Below the pieces are notes generated by a model, which saw nothing but the letters and a program-made list of their open reading frames with translations, did no database searches and was not told the origin of the DNA. A program made the translations under genes and the position numbers. A stretch of 64,000 nt of DNA from JAICYJ01 sp963766445 (lineage in GTDB: Bacteria; Actinomycetota; Thermoleophilia; Gaiellales; JAICJC01), in assembly GCA_963766445.1 (NCBI GenBank), contig CAVXZW010000015.1, forward strand, positions 1 through 64,000, written 5' to 3'. Below are positions 1 to 10,364 of the stretch, piece after piece. The stretch's first letter is position 1. Each line of letters opens with the position of its first letter.

Positions 1-44
1 CACGGCAAGGTTGGCATCGCGACAAGACCGGGTATGGGACGTCC

Positions 45-1157
45 ATGCCATCGGTGATCACGGGAGCGGGAGCCAGGAGCGATCGTCCGCTTCGCATCGC
101 GATGTTGGCGCCGCCGTGGATCTCGATTCCGGCGCCCACCTACGGCGGCATCGAGGAGGTCGTGCGGCTGCTCTGTCAGGGCCTGGTGGCGCGGGGCAAC
201 CAGGTCACACTGTACGCGGCGCCGGACTCGGAGTCGGACGCGCGCGTGGTCGAGGTGCTGGACGAGTCGCACCCCGATCAGATCGAGGACTCGCTGATCG
301 AGGCGGCACACGTGGGTTCGGTGTTCGGCCGGATCGACCGCGAACGGGTGCACGCCGCCGGCTTCGACGTCGTGCACGATCACTGCCCGGCGGTGGCGCT
401 GGCGATGGCCGATCGCCTCCGCGAGCCGTTCGTGCACACCCTGCACGGCCCCTTCGACGATGAACGGACAGAGCTCTATCGCCGGCAGGGGCACAAGGCC
501 ACGCTGGTGGCGATCAGCGAGTCGCAGCGTTCGCAGGCACCGGAGGGCGTTGAGTGCCGCCACGTGGTGCCGAATCCGATCGACCTGGACGAGTGGCCCT
601 TCCAGGCTGAGAAGGACGATGGGCTGCTGTTTTTGGGGAGGATCGATCCGGACAAGGGGCCGCATCGCGCCATCGAGGCGGCGCACAGGGCCGGCCGGCG
701 GCTGGCGCTGGCCGGCCCGGTGCAGCCGGAATGCGAGGAGTTCTTCGCCGCGGACGTGGAGCCGCACGTCGACGACGACCACGTGCGCTATCTGGGACCG
801 CTCGGGGCCGATGACAAGCGCCAGGCTCTTGCACGAGCCGGCGGCCTGTTGATGCCGATCGAATGGCCGGAGCCGTTTGGGCTGGTGATGATCGAGGCGC
901 TCGCGACCGGGACGCCGGTGATCGCCTTCGAGCGCGGAGCCGCGGCGGAGATCGTGGTCGACGGCGAGAACGGATTCCTCGTGTCGGACGTCGACGGGAT
1001 GGTGGCGGCGATCGATCGCCTGCACGAGATCGACCCCCATCACTGCCGCAGGTCGGTGGAGCGCTTCGACGTCGCCACCGTCTGCGCCGCCTACGAGGAC
1101 GTCTACGCCGACGCCATCTCGCGCACCGCCCCGGCCTCCAACCGCGCAGCTCGATGA
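45..1157 (+). CDS. Glycosyltransferase family 4 (GT-B fold)
   Basis: Predicted cytosolic or membrane-associated glycosyl transfer from a nucleotide sugar to an unknown acceptor. The 370-residue protein opens with a glycine-rich N-terminal loop region (PTYGGIEEVVRLL, near residue 28) as in GT4 enzymes that bind the donor. The C-terminal half holds the family signature EALATGTPVIAFERGAA followed by EIVVDGENGFLV, the donor-binding Rossmann domain. Length is normal for the family. The ATG at 45 is the first good start; a later ATG at 102 (MLAPPWIS) is possible. It stands alone, with minus-strand genes downstream, so the acceptor cannot be inferred from context. Confidence 0.88.
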   Translation: MPSVITGAGARSDRPLRIAMLAPPWISIPAPTYGGIEEVVRLLCQGLVARGNQVTLYAAPDSESDARVVEVLDESHPDQIEDSLIEAAHVGSVFGRIDRERVHAAGFDVVHDHCPAVALAMADRLREPFVHTLHGPFDDERTELYRRQGHKATLVAISESQRSQAPEGVECRHVVPNPIDLDEWPFQAEKDDGLLFLGRIDPDKGPHRAIEAAHRAGRRLALAGPVQPECEEFFAADVEPHVDDDHVRYLGPLGADDKRQALARAGGLLMPIEWPEPFGLVMIEALATGTPVIAFERGAAAEIVVDGENGFLVSDVDGMVAAIDRLHEIDPHHCRRSVERFDVATVCAAYEDVYADAISRTAPASNRAAR

Positions 1158-1260
1158 AGGTACGTCGACGGTCGCGATCTCAAGCTCGCCAGGCATGTCC
1201 TCTGGGAGCCGGCCGCAGATAGCGACGTCGTGCTTGTCCCCCGATCTCGCTCGTGATCTG

Positions 1261-1600
1261 TTAGGAGGTCGGGCAGCCGACCACACGGAGCCGCACGTCG
1301 GTCGCCTGCCTGGGGTAGGTGATGATTGTGCCCGGTGATGGCCTCTGGGACGTAACGCAGTAGGCGTCCTCCAGATCGGACGGCGTCACCCAAACGCCTG
1401 AGAAGGGTTCCACCGCCGGACGCCGGCTGGCCCAGGCGCACCTACCAGAGATGGCCGTGATCGCCCCGTAGTCGATCCAGCAGCCCCCGCCAGCCGGATC
1501 GTTTCGGAGCCCGAGCGGCCGCCGCTCTCAGCCGCTCCTTCTCAGAGTCCGGTACCTGGTTCCGACCCGCGGCGATGAATCGATGGCGCCTGGCAGCCAT
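1261..1600 (-). pseudogene. Small cysteine-containing hypothetical protein, frameshifted
   Basis: Not recognised. Starting at the ATG at 1600, just after the stop of the upstream minus-strand gene (1601), a frame reads MAARRHRFIAAGRNQVPDSE and on to an Ala/Arg-rich stretch. Near 1508-1516 it has to skip one base. The other frame then reads NDPAGGGCWIDYGAITAISG and continues about 70 residues with natural composition, four cysteines and the end RVVGCPTS. Joined length is about 112 residues. The evidence is the quality of the two half-frames and the fit with other one-base insertions in this window. A chance open frame is the alternative. Confidence 0.4.
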
Positions 1601-1825
1601 CTAGTCGGACGCCTCGGTCCCAGCGTAACCCCGGGCGATCCAGAGGACGACCGCGGCGAACGGCCATGTCCACGCGGCCGAGGCGATCAGAATCACGGCG
1701 ATCTGCCAGAGGCTCAGCCCCTCGCACAGAGCCGCCGCAATGCCGAGAACCGCCGCTATCGCCAGGAGCGCACGAGGATGGACGGAGAACCTGCCTCGCA
1801 GGCGTTGCCATCCCGGGTTCACCAT
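1601..1825 (-). CDS. Small two-helix membrane protein
   Basis: A 74-residue protein of unknown function. It starts MVNPGWQRLRGRF and contains two hydrophobic segments, about residues 17-36 (ALLAIAAVLGIAAALCEGLS) and 38-60, separated by a very short turn, so it is probably a helical hairpin in the inner membrane with a short C-terminal tail. I chose the ATG at 1825 rather than the upstream one at 1885 because the 20 residues between them have no conserved look and the hydrophobic core begins shortly after the internal start. It lies between the frameshifted gene at 1261-1600 and the iron-permease-like gene. Confidence 0.55.
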   Translation of the reverse strand: MVNPGWQRLRGRFSVHPRALLAIAAVLGIAAALCEGLSLWQIAVILIASAAWTWPFAAVVLWIARGYAGTEASD

Positions 1826-1918
1826 GATCACGATTCTACTGGCGCCAGGCGAGCCAGGAGGCATGGGGCACCGCAAGCCGGTCACGTCGCCTACACCACC
1901 ATCGACGTCGGCTGAACG

Positions 1919-2293
1919 TCAGTACCCCGCCGGGCGCTCGTCGAGCAGGCGCTCACGGCGCTCGTCCAGCTGGTCGTGACTCTCGTCTTCTGCTCCGATC
2001 AACTCATTGCGAGCGCTTGTCACCCGGATCAGCTCGTCCAGCTTGACGTTCAGGGCGCGCGACTCGCGACTCGAGGTGTGCTGCACCGCGAACACCATCA
2101 CGAAAGTGACCAGCGTTGCGATGGATGCCACCGCCGCCAGCTTGCCGACCACCAGGCCGACGATCAACCCCACGAGGACGACGCCAGCCGCGGCCGCGAA
2201 CGCCTTCTCGTCTCCCAGCGAGTCTGTGATCTGATCGATCACCCGACTTGTGGGTGCGCGTTTCTCCCGGGCCGGAGGTCGGTCAGCAGTCAT
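1919..2293 (-). CDS. Low-affinity iron permease family protein
   Basis: A 124-residue inner-membrane protein with two hydrophobic segments (about residues 34-52 and 55-70). The second runs into TLVTFVMVFAVQHTSSRES and LNVKLDELIR, which is the characteristic signature of the bacterial low-affinity iron permease family (PF04120): a membrane segment, a Q-N/H-T motif, then an amphipathic helix carrying KLDELIR. The family is named after yeast Fet4, but transport by the short bacterial members has not been generally shown. The C-terminus is strongly charged (DERRERLLDERPAGY). Assignment rests on this signature; iron as substrate is only a family-level statement. Confidence 0.8.
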   Translation of the reverse strand: MTADRPPAREKRAPTSRVIDQITDSLGDEKAFAAAAGVVLVGLIVGLVVGKLAAVASIATLVTFVMVFAVQHTSSRESRALNVKLDELIRVTSARNELIGAEDESHDQLDERRERLLDERPAGY

Positions 2294-2305
2294 GGCGGCG
2301 ACGAA

Positions 2306-2452
2306 CTAGCGCACTCGGGTCGATGGGATCCGGCTGACGGTCGCCGCGAAGACACGGCGGGCGCCGGCGATCAGCCGAGCTCGGCGGCGCCAGGCGAATC
2401 GGAGTATCGCCATACCGACGGTCGTGCGAAGCAGGCGTAGCAGAAGGATCAT
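2306..2452 (-). CDS. Possible 48-residue basic peptide
   Basis: A short frame beginning MILLLRLLRTTVGMAILRFA and ending with an arginine-rich tail. It lies 12 bases upstream of the iron-permease-like gene and on the same strand. One hydrophobic, arginine-interrupted helix is visible. There is no obvious ribosome-binding site and no family that I recognise, so this may be only leader sequence of the downstream gene. Confidence 0.3.
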   Translation of the reverse strand: MILLLRLLRTTVGMAILRFAWRRRARLIAGARRVFAATVSRIPSTRVR

Positions 2453-2552
2453 CTACGAGGCGACTACCCGCCCGGCGTCGGGCCTAAACCGCGCTGTGCT
2501 TGGAGGAGAAGGCCCGGCGAGCACGAACGGCTCGCGTGGTGGTGTACCCGAG

Positions 2553-3569
2553 ATGATCGAAGATTCGTCGCCGAGTCCGGGTGAGCATCGCGTGGTGAAG
2601 GCCTACCTCTTCGACAAGCGGGAGGGCGAGATCGTCGAAGACTGGGCCGAGTCTCTCCAGCATCTGAGCAAGAGCCAGGTGCTCTGGCTCGACCTGCAGG
2701 ATCCGTCCCAGGAGCAGGCATCCGAGGTACTCGAGGCGCTCGACCTGCGCGATGTTGGTGAGTTGCAGCTTGACCATCCTGAGAAGACTCCAGCAGTCGA
2801 GCAGCATGAGGGCCATTTGCGGGTGACGGCCGTCGCCGTCTCGGACGCCGAACGCGATCCCGATCGCGAGCGGATCGTCGTTGACTGTTTCCTTGGCTCC
2901 AACTGGGTGGTGACCGCCCACACCGCCGATATCGCTGCGCTCGACGACTTTCGACGGGTCGCGGAAGGACGAGGCGAGATCGGTCTGCTCGACGGGCCCT
3001 CATTCCTCTCGACAGTTATGGAGTGGGTCGTGACCAGCTATCTCCATGCATTCGACGAGGTCGAAGAGTCGCTCGATGAGTTCGACGTGAAGGCGCTCGC
3101 GAATCCGAGCAAGGATCCCGAAGAGGAGATGCGGGTGCTCAGCACGGCTCGCAGCCGAGTCGGTCGCCTACGCCGGACGCTCGCACCTCACCGGGAGGTG
3201 TTCGCGGCGCTCAGCCATTCCGAGTTCGACCCGCTCTCGTCGCCGGAATCGGCCGAGCGGTTCCTCGCTCTCACCGCGAGGGTCGACGCCGCGCTCGCCT
3301 CAGCACGCGACGCCAGGGACGGCATCGCAAGCTCGTTCGACGTCCTGATCGTGCGAACCGAACACCGGACGAACGAGATCATGAAGGTGCTGACGCTGGC
3401 GTCGATCCTGCTGCTCCCCGGCGCCCTGCTCGCCGGAGTGGCCGGAATGAACATCAATTTCAACCCACAAGTGTTTGTGCACTCCTCGCTGTTTTGGATC
3501 GTGGTCACCGCCATCATCCTGATCGCTCTTGCAACGCTCGGCCTCGCTCGACTGCGGAGTTGGATCTGA
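2553..3569 (+). CDS. corA: CorA-type magnesium/divalent cation transporter
   Basis: Inner-membrane Mg2+/Co2+ channel, which works as a pentamer with a large cytosolic funnel. The 338-residue protein has the acidic cytosolic domain first. Its two C-terminal membrane helices are joined by the diagnostic loop with the GMN motif (VAGMNINFNP, GMN near residue 298). The second helix is FWIVVTAIILIALATLGLARL. I chose the ATG at 2553, giving MIEDSSPSPGEH, because the 43 residues that an upstream start would add do not look like CorA. It is monocistronic between minus-strand genes and a short conserved gene. Confidence 0.93.
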   Translation: MIEDSSPSPGEHRVVKAYLFDKREGEIVEDWAESLQHLSKSQVLWLDLQDPSQEQASEVLEALDLRDVGELQLDHPEKTPAVEQHEGHLRVTAVAVSDAERDPDRERIVVDCFLGSNWVVTAHTADIAALDDFRRVAEGRGEIGLLDGPSFLSTVMEWVVTSYLHAFDEVEESLDEFDVKALANPSKDPEEEMRVLSTARSRVGRLRRTLAPHREVFAALSHSEFDPLSSPESAERFLALTARVDAALASARDARDGIASSFDVLIVRTEHRTNEIMKVLTLASILLLPGALLAGVAGMNINFNPQVFVHSSLFWIVVTAIILIALATLGLARLRSWI

Positions 3570-3654
3570 CCCCAGGCGACAGCCGCTCGCCGCGCCGCCA
3601 CGCGGTAGCATGCTCCTCGCGATACGGCCGTACTGTCCGGGGACTGGAGGGCTA

Positions 3655-3993
3655 GTGAGCAACGACTATCGCGACGCCATTCGCCGTGACCGGCTCGTGA
3701 AGAACGAGCTGGCGTTTCGCGACTACAACAACCGGCGGGTGGAGGTCGAGCAGCAAGCCGTCGCTCTGGATGGCATCGAGGACGAACTCGTGCCCTTCGT
3801 ATGTGAATGCGGCAGCGCGGATTGCATCGGCGCGTTGATGGTCACAGTCAGCGAATACGAGGCCGCGCATTCAGCGCCGAACCGGTTCGTCGTCAAGGTC
3901 GGTCACGTCTACCCGGACGTCGAGTTCGTCGCCGACCAGCACGAGCATTACTGGGTCGTGGAAAAGCACCCCGGCGAAATGCCCCTGCACTGA
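3655..3993 (+). CDS. Conserved hypothetical protein with CxC-x4-C cluster
   Basis: A 112-residue soluble protein. The GTG at 3655 is preceded four bases earlier by GGAGG, which decides the start. The core reads VPFVCECGSADCIGALMVTV, then a tyrosine/alanine-rich helix and FVVKVGHVYPDVEFVADQHE. The three closely spaced cysteines suggest a zinc or other metal site. I recall similar short proteins with the VCECG motif in actinobacteria, annotated only as hypothetical. No function is proposed. Confidence 0.72.
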   Translation: MSNDYRDAIRRDRLVKNELAFRDYNNRRVEVEQQAVALDGIEDELVPFVCECGSADCIGALMVTVSEYEAAHSAPNRFVVKVGHVYPDVEFVADQHEHYWVVEKHPGEMPLH

Positions 3994-4003
3994 TCGACCT
4001 GGC

Positions 4004-4624
4004 TTAGGCGGCGGTGAGACGTGCGTCCTGGGCGGCGGCGATGTGGTACGCCTGGGCGGCTGACGCCTTGTTGCCAAACAGGAAGACGCCGCCGATGGCG
4101 TTTCCATGAGACCACATGACCACCCACACGGGAACCATCGCTCGTCCTTCGTGCGTCTGTCCCTGCCATGCCGAGACCCGGTCGCCGACGACGCTGGTCG
4201 GGGGGTGCAAGAGCCTCGCGTGTGCGATCTGTGTGGCGGTTTGTGCTGACCATGAATCCGCCACCTGGAGCGCGACGGCCGGGTTGTTGTAGGTGAAGGC
4301 TCCGAGCAGGACGCCGTCCTTCTTGCCGTCGGTGTAGAGCCCCTGGTATCCGGACCGGTAGGACGACTGCTCGATCTTGCGCAGCGAGACGGAGTCGCCC
4401 TTCATCGATTCCGCCAGCGAGACGGCGTGGGTGTCCTTGGGGATCGCGAACCAGCCGTTTCCGACGTCGCCGGGCTGCAGGATCAGGTTCTCGGCATCTG
4501 CTGTCACGAACAACGCCGAAGGGCTGGGTGAGGTAGACGTGGTCGCAGTCGAGCTGGTGCCACCACATCCCGCAGCCAGCACCACGCAAACCGCGAAGCC
4601 GAGAAGTCGGGTGCCGGTGTGCAT
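4004..4624 (-). CDS. Secreted lipoprotein of unknown function
   Basis: A 206-residue exported protein. It begins MHTGTRLLGFAVCVVLAAGC with a typical lipoprotein signal, where the cysteine after LAAG would be lipidated. A Thr/Ser/Pro linker (STATTSTSPSPSALF) follows, then a globular domain of about 170 residues. The mature part is hydrophilic, with motifs such as GDVGNGWFAIPKD and GDRVSAWQGQT. I do not recognise the domain. The start at 4624 is favoured because upstream sequence in frame has no signal features. It is transcribed away from ftsH, sharing a 210-base intergenic region. Confidence 0.75.
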   Translation of the reverse strand: MHTGTRLLGFAVCVVLAAGCGGTSSTATTSTSPSPSALFVTADAENLILQPGDVGNGWFAIPKDTHAVSLAESMKGDSVSLRKIEQSSYRSGYQGLYTDGKKDGVLLGAFTYNNPAVALQVADSWSAQTATQIAHARLLHPPTSVVGDRVSAWQGQTHEGRAMVPVWVVMWSHGNAIGGVFLFGNKASAAQAYHIAAAQDARLTAA

Positions 4625-4758
4625 AGCGCTGCAATCGGCACCGGTCCGGCCGATCTTTAGCCCCACCAACGGCACCCGGAGGCGCGGGGTCAGGCCCGGG
4701 TGCGGAAGGCGGCGATGGCCGTGTGTAAATCCACCTGCTGCCCAGCCCAGGCGCTTGA

Positions 4759-4774
4759 CGTAGCGGCCGCTACG
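4759..4774. promoter_or_regulatory. 16-bp perfect palindrome in the lipoprotein/ftsH intergenic region
   Basis: The divergent intergenic region 4625-4836 contains CGTAGCGGCCGCTACG, a perfect palindrome directly preceded by TTGACG. A TAGCCT hexamer (4831-4836) sits just before the GTG codons of ftsH and could be a -10 element giving a leaderless start at GTG 4846. The palindrome could be a regulator site or part of a hairpin; its role is not established. Confidence 0.4.
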
Positions 4775-4836
4775 AGGGTTCCGCAACGGATCGGGGAGAA
4801 CACCGCCGCCCTCCTTTGCAGCCGGCCAGCTAGCCT

Positions 4837-6834
<1,998 letters not shown>

Positions 6835-6839
6835 CCCGC

Positions 6840-7784
6840 GTGCTCGTTACCGGCGCGTACGGCTGCATCGGCTCCTGGGTGACGAGGGACCTGGTCGAGC
6901 GCGGGATCGACGTGGTCGCGTACGACCTCGGCGACGATCCGCGGCGGATGACGCTGATCATGGACGAGCCCCAGCTGGCGCGAGTCGCGCACGTGCGCGG
7001 TGACATCACCGATCTGGAGGCGCTTGAGGCCGTGATCGACGCCGAGCGGATCACGAACATCATCCACCTCGCCGCGCTGCAGGTGCCGTTCTGCCGCGCC
7101 GATCCGCCGCTGGGGGCGCGCGTCAACGTCGTCGGCACGGTCAACGTGCTGGAAGCGGTGGCGCGCCGGCCGGACCGGATCGGGCCGGTGGTGTACGCAT
7201 CGTCCATCGCCGCCTACGACGCGATCGACGCGAGCGACGGCCCCGCCATGTCGGGCATTCCGGGAACCATCTACGGTGTCTACAAGCGAGCCAACGAGGG
7301 CAGCGCCTGGTTGTACCACGAGGAGCGTGGCGTGGCCAGCATCGGTCTGCGGCCACACACCGTCTACGGCCCCGGCCGCGACCAGGGCCTGACCTCGGCG
7401 CCGACCAGCGCGATGCTGGCGGCCGCGGCGGGGCGGGAGTTCAGGATCCCCTACGGAGGCACCAGCCAGTTCCAGTACGCGCCTGACGTGGCCCGCGCAT
7501 TCATCCAGGCCGCCCTGGCCGATTACGACGGCGCAAGCGTCCACAACCTGGCCGGGCAGGCGGTCTCGATGGACGGCGTGGTCTCGGCGATCGAGGCGGC
7601 CGCGCCCGAGGCCCGCGGCCTGATCAGCTACGAGGACGTCACGCTGCCCTTCCCCGAGGCGGTGGACGCGGCGTCGCTGACCAAGGTGATCGGGCCGGTC
7701 GACGAGCTGCCGTTCCAAGAGGGCGTCGCCGACGCGGTCGACCGCTTCCGGCGCCTGCTCGCCGACGGTCGCGTGGCCGCCTGA
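6840..7784 (+). CDS. NAD-dependent epimerase/dehydratase
   Basis: Extended short-chain dehydrogenase acting on a sugar nucleotide or sugar acid. The protein starts almost directly with the NAD-binding motif (LVTGAYGCIGSW, GxxGxxG) and has IIHLAALQVP. The active-site SSIAAYD/Y-x-x-x-K pair appears as TIYGVYKRANE. Length, 314 residues, is typical. It is five bases downstream of ftsH and probably cotranscribed, which may be only a run-on arrangement. It is convergent with the IlvD/Edd gene (next stop at 7786) and may belong functionally to the sugar-acid region that begins there, for example as a uronate dehydrogenase or epimerase, but no substrate can be read from sequence. Confidence 0.87.
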   Translation: MLVTGAYGCIGSWVTRDLVERGIDVVAYDLGDDPRRMTLIMDEPQLARVAHVRGDITDLEALEAVIDAERITNIIHLAALQVPFCRADPPLGARVNVVGTVNVLEAVARRPDRIGPVVYASSIAAYDAIDASDGPAMSGIPGTIYGVYKRANEGSAWLYHEERGVASIGLRPHTVYGPGRDQGLTSAPTSAMLAAAAGREFRIPYGGTSQFQYAPDVARAFIQAALADYDGASVHNLAGQAVSMDGVVSAIEAAAPEARGLISYEDVTLPFPEAVDAASLTKVIGPVDELPFQEGVADAVDRFRRLLADGRVAA

Positions 7785-7785
7785 C

Positions 7786-9537
7786 CTACCAGCCGCCGAT
7801 CGGGCCGCCGACCAGGCCCAGCGGCTCCGACTCCGCGGCCTCACCCGGGCGCGCGCGCAGGAAGTCGAAGTCGCAGCCGGCGTCGGCCTGCATCACGTGC
7901 TCGACGTACAGCCGGCCGTAGCCGCGCGTGTAGCGGGGGACGGGGTCGGGGAGGTCGGCGCGCCGCCGTTCGACCTCGACAGCATCGAGCTCCAGCTCGA
8001 CCGTCCGCGCGTCGACGTCCAGCGCGATCGGATCCCCGTTGCGCACGATCCCGAGCGGGCCGCCGGCGAACGACTCGGGCGCCACGTGCAGCACCACCGT
8101 TCCGAAGGATGTGCCGCTCATGCGCGCGTCCGAGATCCGCACCATGTCTGAGACCCCGGCGCGGAGCAGCTTGGCCGGGATCGGCAGCTGCCCCCACTCG
8201 GGCATCCCGGGCGCACCTTTCGGCCCGCTGTTTCGCAGCACCAACACCGAGTCGGGCGTGACCTCGAGGTGCGGGTCGTCAACTCGCTCAGCCAGGTCGT
8301 AGACGTCCTCGAACACGACCGCCGGGCCGCGGTGGCGCATCAGGTCGGGTGAGGCGGCACTGCGCTTGATCAGCGCGCCGCCGGGTGCCAGTGAGCCGCG
8401 CAGCACCGCGATCCCGCCCTCGGCCGCGAGCGGCTGCTGGAGCGAGGCGACGACCGACCGGTCGGGCGGATCGCCGCCCCCGGCGAGGTTCTCGGCCAGA
8501 GTGCGTCCGCTCACGCTGAGCGCTTTGGGGTCGAGCAGCGGCAGCAGCTCGCGCAGCACGACCGGCACGCCGCCGGCGTGGAACAGGTCCTCGACCAGAT
8601 GCTCGCCGCTGGGACGGACGTTGGCCAGCACCGGCGTCCGCCGGGAGATCTCGTCGAAGCGGTCGAGGCCGAGGTCGACCCCGACGCGCCCGGCCAGGGC
8701 GAGCAGGTGCAGCACGGCGTTGGTCGATCCCGCCAGCGCCATCAGTAGCGTGATCGCGTTGTCGAACGCCGCCGCCGTCAGGATCTGCGACGGCCGCGGC
8801 CCTCCCTCCCGCGCCATCTCGACCGCCCGGCGGCCGCTCGCCTCCGCGGCGGCCGCGCGCCGAGCGTCCACGGCCGGAATCGCCGCCGTCCCCGGCAGGG
8901 CCATCCCCAGGGCCTCCACCAGCGAGGTCATCGTCGACGCGGTGCCCATCTCCTGGCAGTGGCCGGCCGAGGGCACCATCGCCGCCTCCAGCTCGTCGTA
9001 CGCCGCGGCCGAGATCCTCCCAGCCCGCAGGTCAGCGGTGTAGCGCCAGAGGTCGGTGCCGTTGGAGATCTGCTCACCGCGGAACACGGCCGGCTGCGCC
9101 GGCCCGCCGGTGATCATGATGGCGGGGATGTCGACGCTGGCGGCGCCCATCAGCTGCGCGGGGACGGTCTTGTCGCAGCCGCCGATCAACACCACGGCAT
9201 CCATCGGATTGGCGCGGATCGTCTCCTCCACGTCCATCGCCATCAGGTTGCGGAACATCATGGTCGTGGGCTTCATGAACGGCTCGCCCAGCGAGATGGT
9301 CGGGAACTCGAGCGGCAGCCCGCCCGCCTGCAGCACGCCCCGCTTGACGGCCGCGGCCAGCCCGCGGAAGTGGATGTTGCAGTTGACCAGCTCGCTCCAT
9401 GAGTTGCAGACGCCGATCACCGGCCGGCCCTCGATCGCCTCCTGGGTGATCCCCTCCGATCGCAGGTACGAGCGGTGGATGAGGCCGGCCACGTCGTGCG
9501 TCCCGAACCACCGGGCGCTGCGCAGCATCCCGCTCAT
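7786..9537 (-). CDS. IlvD/Edd family dehydratase (sugar-acid or dihydroxy-acid)
   Basis: Iron-sulfur dehydratase that removes water from a 2,3-dihydroxy acid to give the 2-keto-3-deoxy acid. In 583 residues the three cluster cysteines are visible in GVCNSW (residue 44), IGGCDKT (near 115) and GHCQEMGTAST (near 185). The family also includes aldonate dehydratases such as those for arabinonate, xylonate and gluconate. The neighbourhood (SMP-30 lactonase, mutarotase, SDR, LacI) favours an aldonate over branched-chain amino acid synthesis. The ATG at 9537 overlaps the stop of the SMP-30 gene as ATGA, so the two are translationally coupled. This is the last gene of a six-gene minus-strand operon. 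Confidence 0.9.
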   Translation of the reverse strand: MSGMLRSARWFGTHDVAGLIHRSYLRSEGITQEAIEGRPVIGVCNSWSELVNCNIHFRGLAAAVKRGVLQAGGLPLEFPTISLGEPFMKPTTMMFRNLMAMDVEETIRANPMDAVVLIGGCDKTVPAQLMGAASVDIPAIMITGGPAQPAVFRGEQISNGTDLWRYTADLRAGRISAAAYDELEAAMVPSAGHCQEMGTASTMTSLVEALGMALPGTAAIPAVDARRAAAAEASGRRAVEMAREGGPRPSQILTAAAFDNAITLLMALAGSTNAVLHLLALAGRVGVDLGLDRFDEISRRTPVLANVRPSGEHLVEDLFHAGGVPVVLRELLPLLDPKALSVSGRTLAENLAGGGDPPDRSVVASLQQPLAAEGGIAVLRGSLAPGGALIKRSAASPDLMRHRGPAVVFEDVYDLAERVDDPHLEVTPDSVLVLRNSGPKGAPGMPEWGQLPIPAKLLRAGVSDMVRISDARMSGTSFGTVVLHVAPESFAGGPLGIVRNGDPIALDVDARTVELELDAVEVERRRADLPDPVPRYTRGYGRLYVEHVMQADAGCDFDFLRARPGEAAESEPLGLVGGPIGGW

Positions 9538-10364
9538 GGCAGCCCGACCTTGGGCCGCACCAGCGGCGCGCCGGCGACACCGGGGTCGATCGCCTTCACG
9601 GCCCAGCCGCACAGCGACGCCAGCACCAGCACGTCGAGCTGAGCGCCGGCGAAGGCGAGGTTGGTCGGCGACATCACATACTCCCCGGTCCAGTCGTCGA
9701 CGACCATGTCCAGGCCGCCGCCGGCGTCGAGCCGGTAGATGCGGTTGGGCTGGTAGCAGCCGATCCAGATGCCGCCCTCGACGTCGACCGCCAGCCCGTC
9801 GGGAACCGTGCGGGGCAGCTCGACCACCGACTCCAGCTCACCTCCGGCCAGCGGCATCCGAACAACGCCCGGCATCTGCGATTCGACCAGGTAGAGGTGG
9901 TCGCCGCTGATCGCGCAGCCGTTGGCGAACCGCAGCGCCGGCACGTCCACCCGCTCGGTGGCGCCGTCGGGGGCGATCCGCACCAGGCCGCCGGTGACCT
10001 CGTCCCAGGCGCCCGAATCGGTCACCCACAGGTTCCCGTCGCCATCGAACACGGGGTAGTTCGGATACCCGACCCGCTCGCCGTGGCGCTGCAGGTCGCC
10101 GTCCGGCGAGATCCGCATCACGTATCCGCTGTTCGGGTCGCAGGCGTAGACGTTGCAGTCGGCGTCCAGGGCCAGCCCCAGCAGGAAGCCGCCGGGCACG
10201 GTCGCGACCGTATCGACGGCACCTCCGTCGAGTGCAAACCGGTAGAGCTGCCCTGCCTCCCCGCCGGCATAGACGGCCCCCTCGTCGGGCGACCAGCAGA
10301 CGCCCTCGGGGTGATCGAGCCCGCCTGCGACGGTGCGAAGCGCGCGGCCGGTAACCGGTTTCAC
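9534..10364 (-). CDS. SMP-30/gluconolactonase family lactonase
   Basis: Six-bladed beta-propeller hydrolase that opens sugar lactones to aldonic acids using one divalent metal. The 276-residue protein starts VKPVTGRALRTVAGGLDHPE; the glutamate in HPEGVCW, the asparagine in RFANGC and the aspartate in TVPDGLAVD fit the metal-site pattern of the family. The GTG start overlaps the stop of the upstream mutarotase-like gene as GTGA. The frame is open far upstream across that gene, but the extra sequence is only its shadow. It probably supplies the substrate for the dehydratase encoded immediately downstream. Confidence 0.88.
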   Translation of the reverse strand: MKPVTGRALRTVAGGLDHPEGVCWSPDEGAVYAGGEAGQLYRFALDGGAVDTVATVPGGFLLGLALDADCNVYACDPNSGYVMRISPDGDLQRHGERVGYPNYPVFDGDGNLWVTDSGAWDEVTGGLVRIAPDGATERVDVPALRFANGCAISGDHLYLVESQMPGVVRMPLAGGELESVVELPRTVPDGLAVDVEGGIWIGCYQPNRIYRLDAGGGLDMVVDDWTGEYVMSPTNLAFAGAQLDVLVLASLCGWAVKAIDPGVAGAPLVRPKVGLP

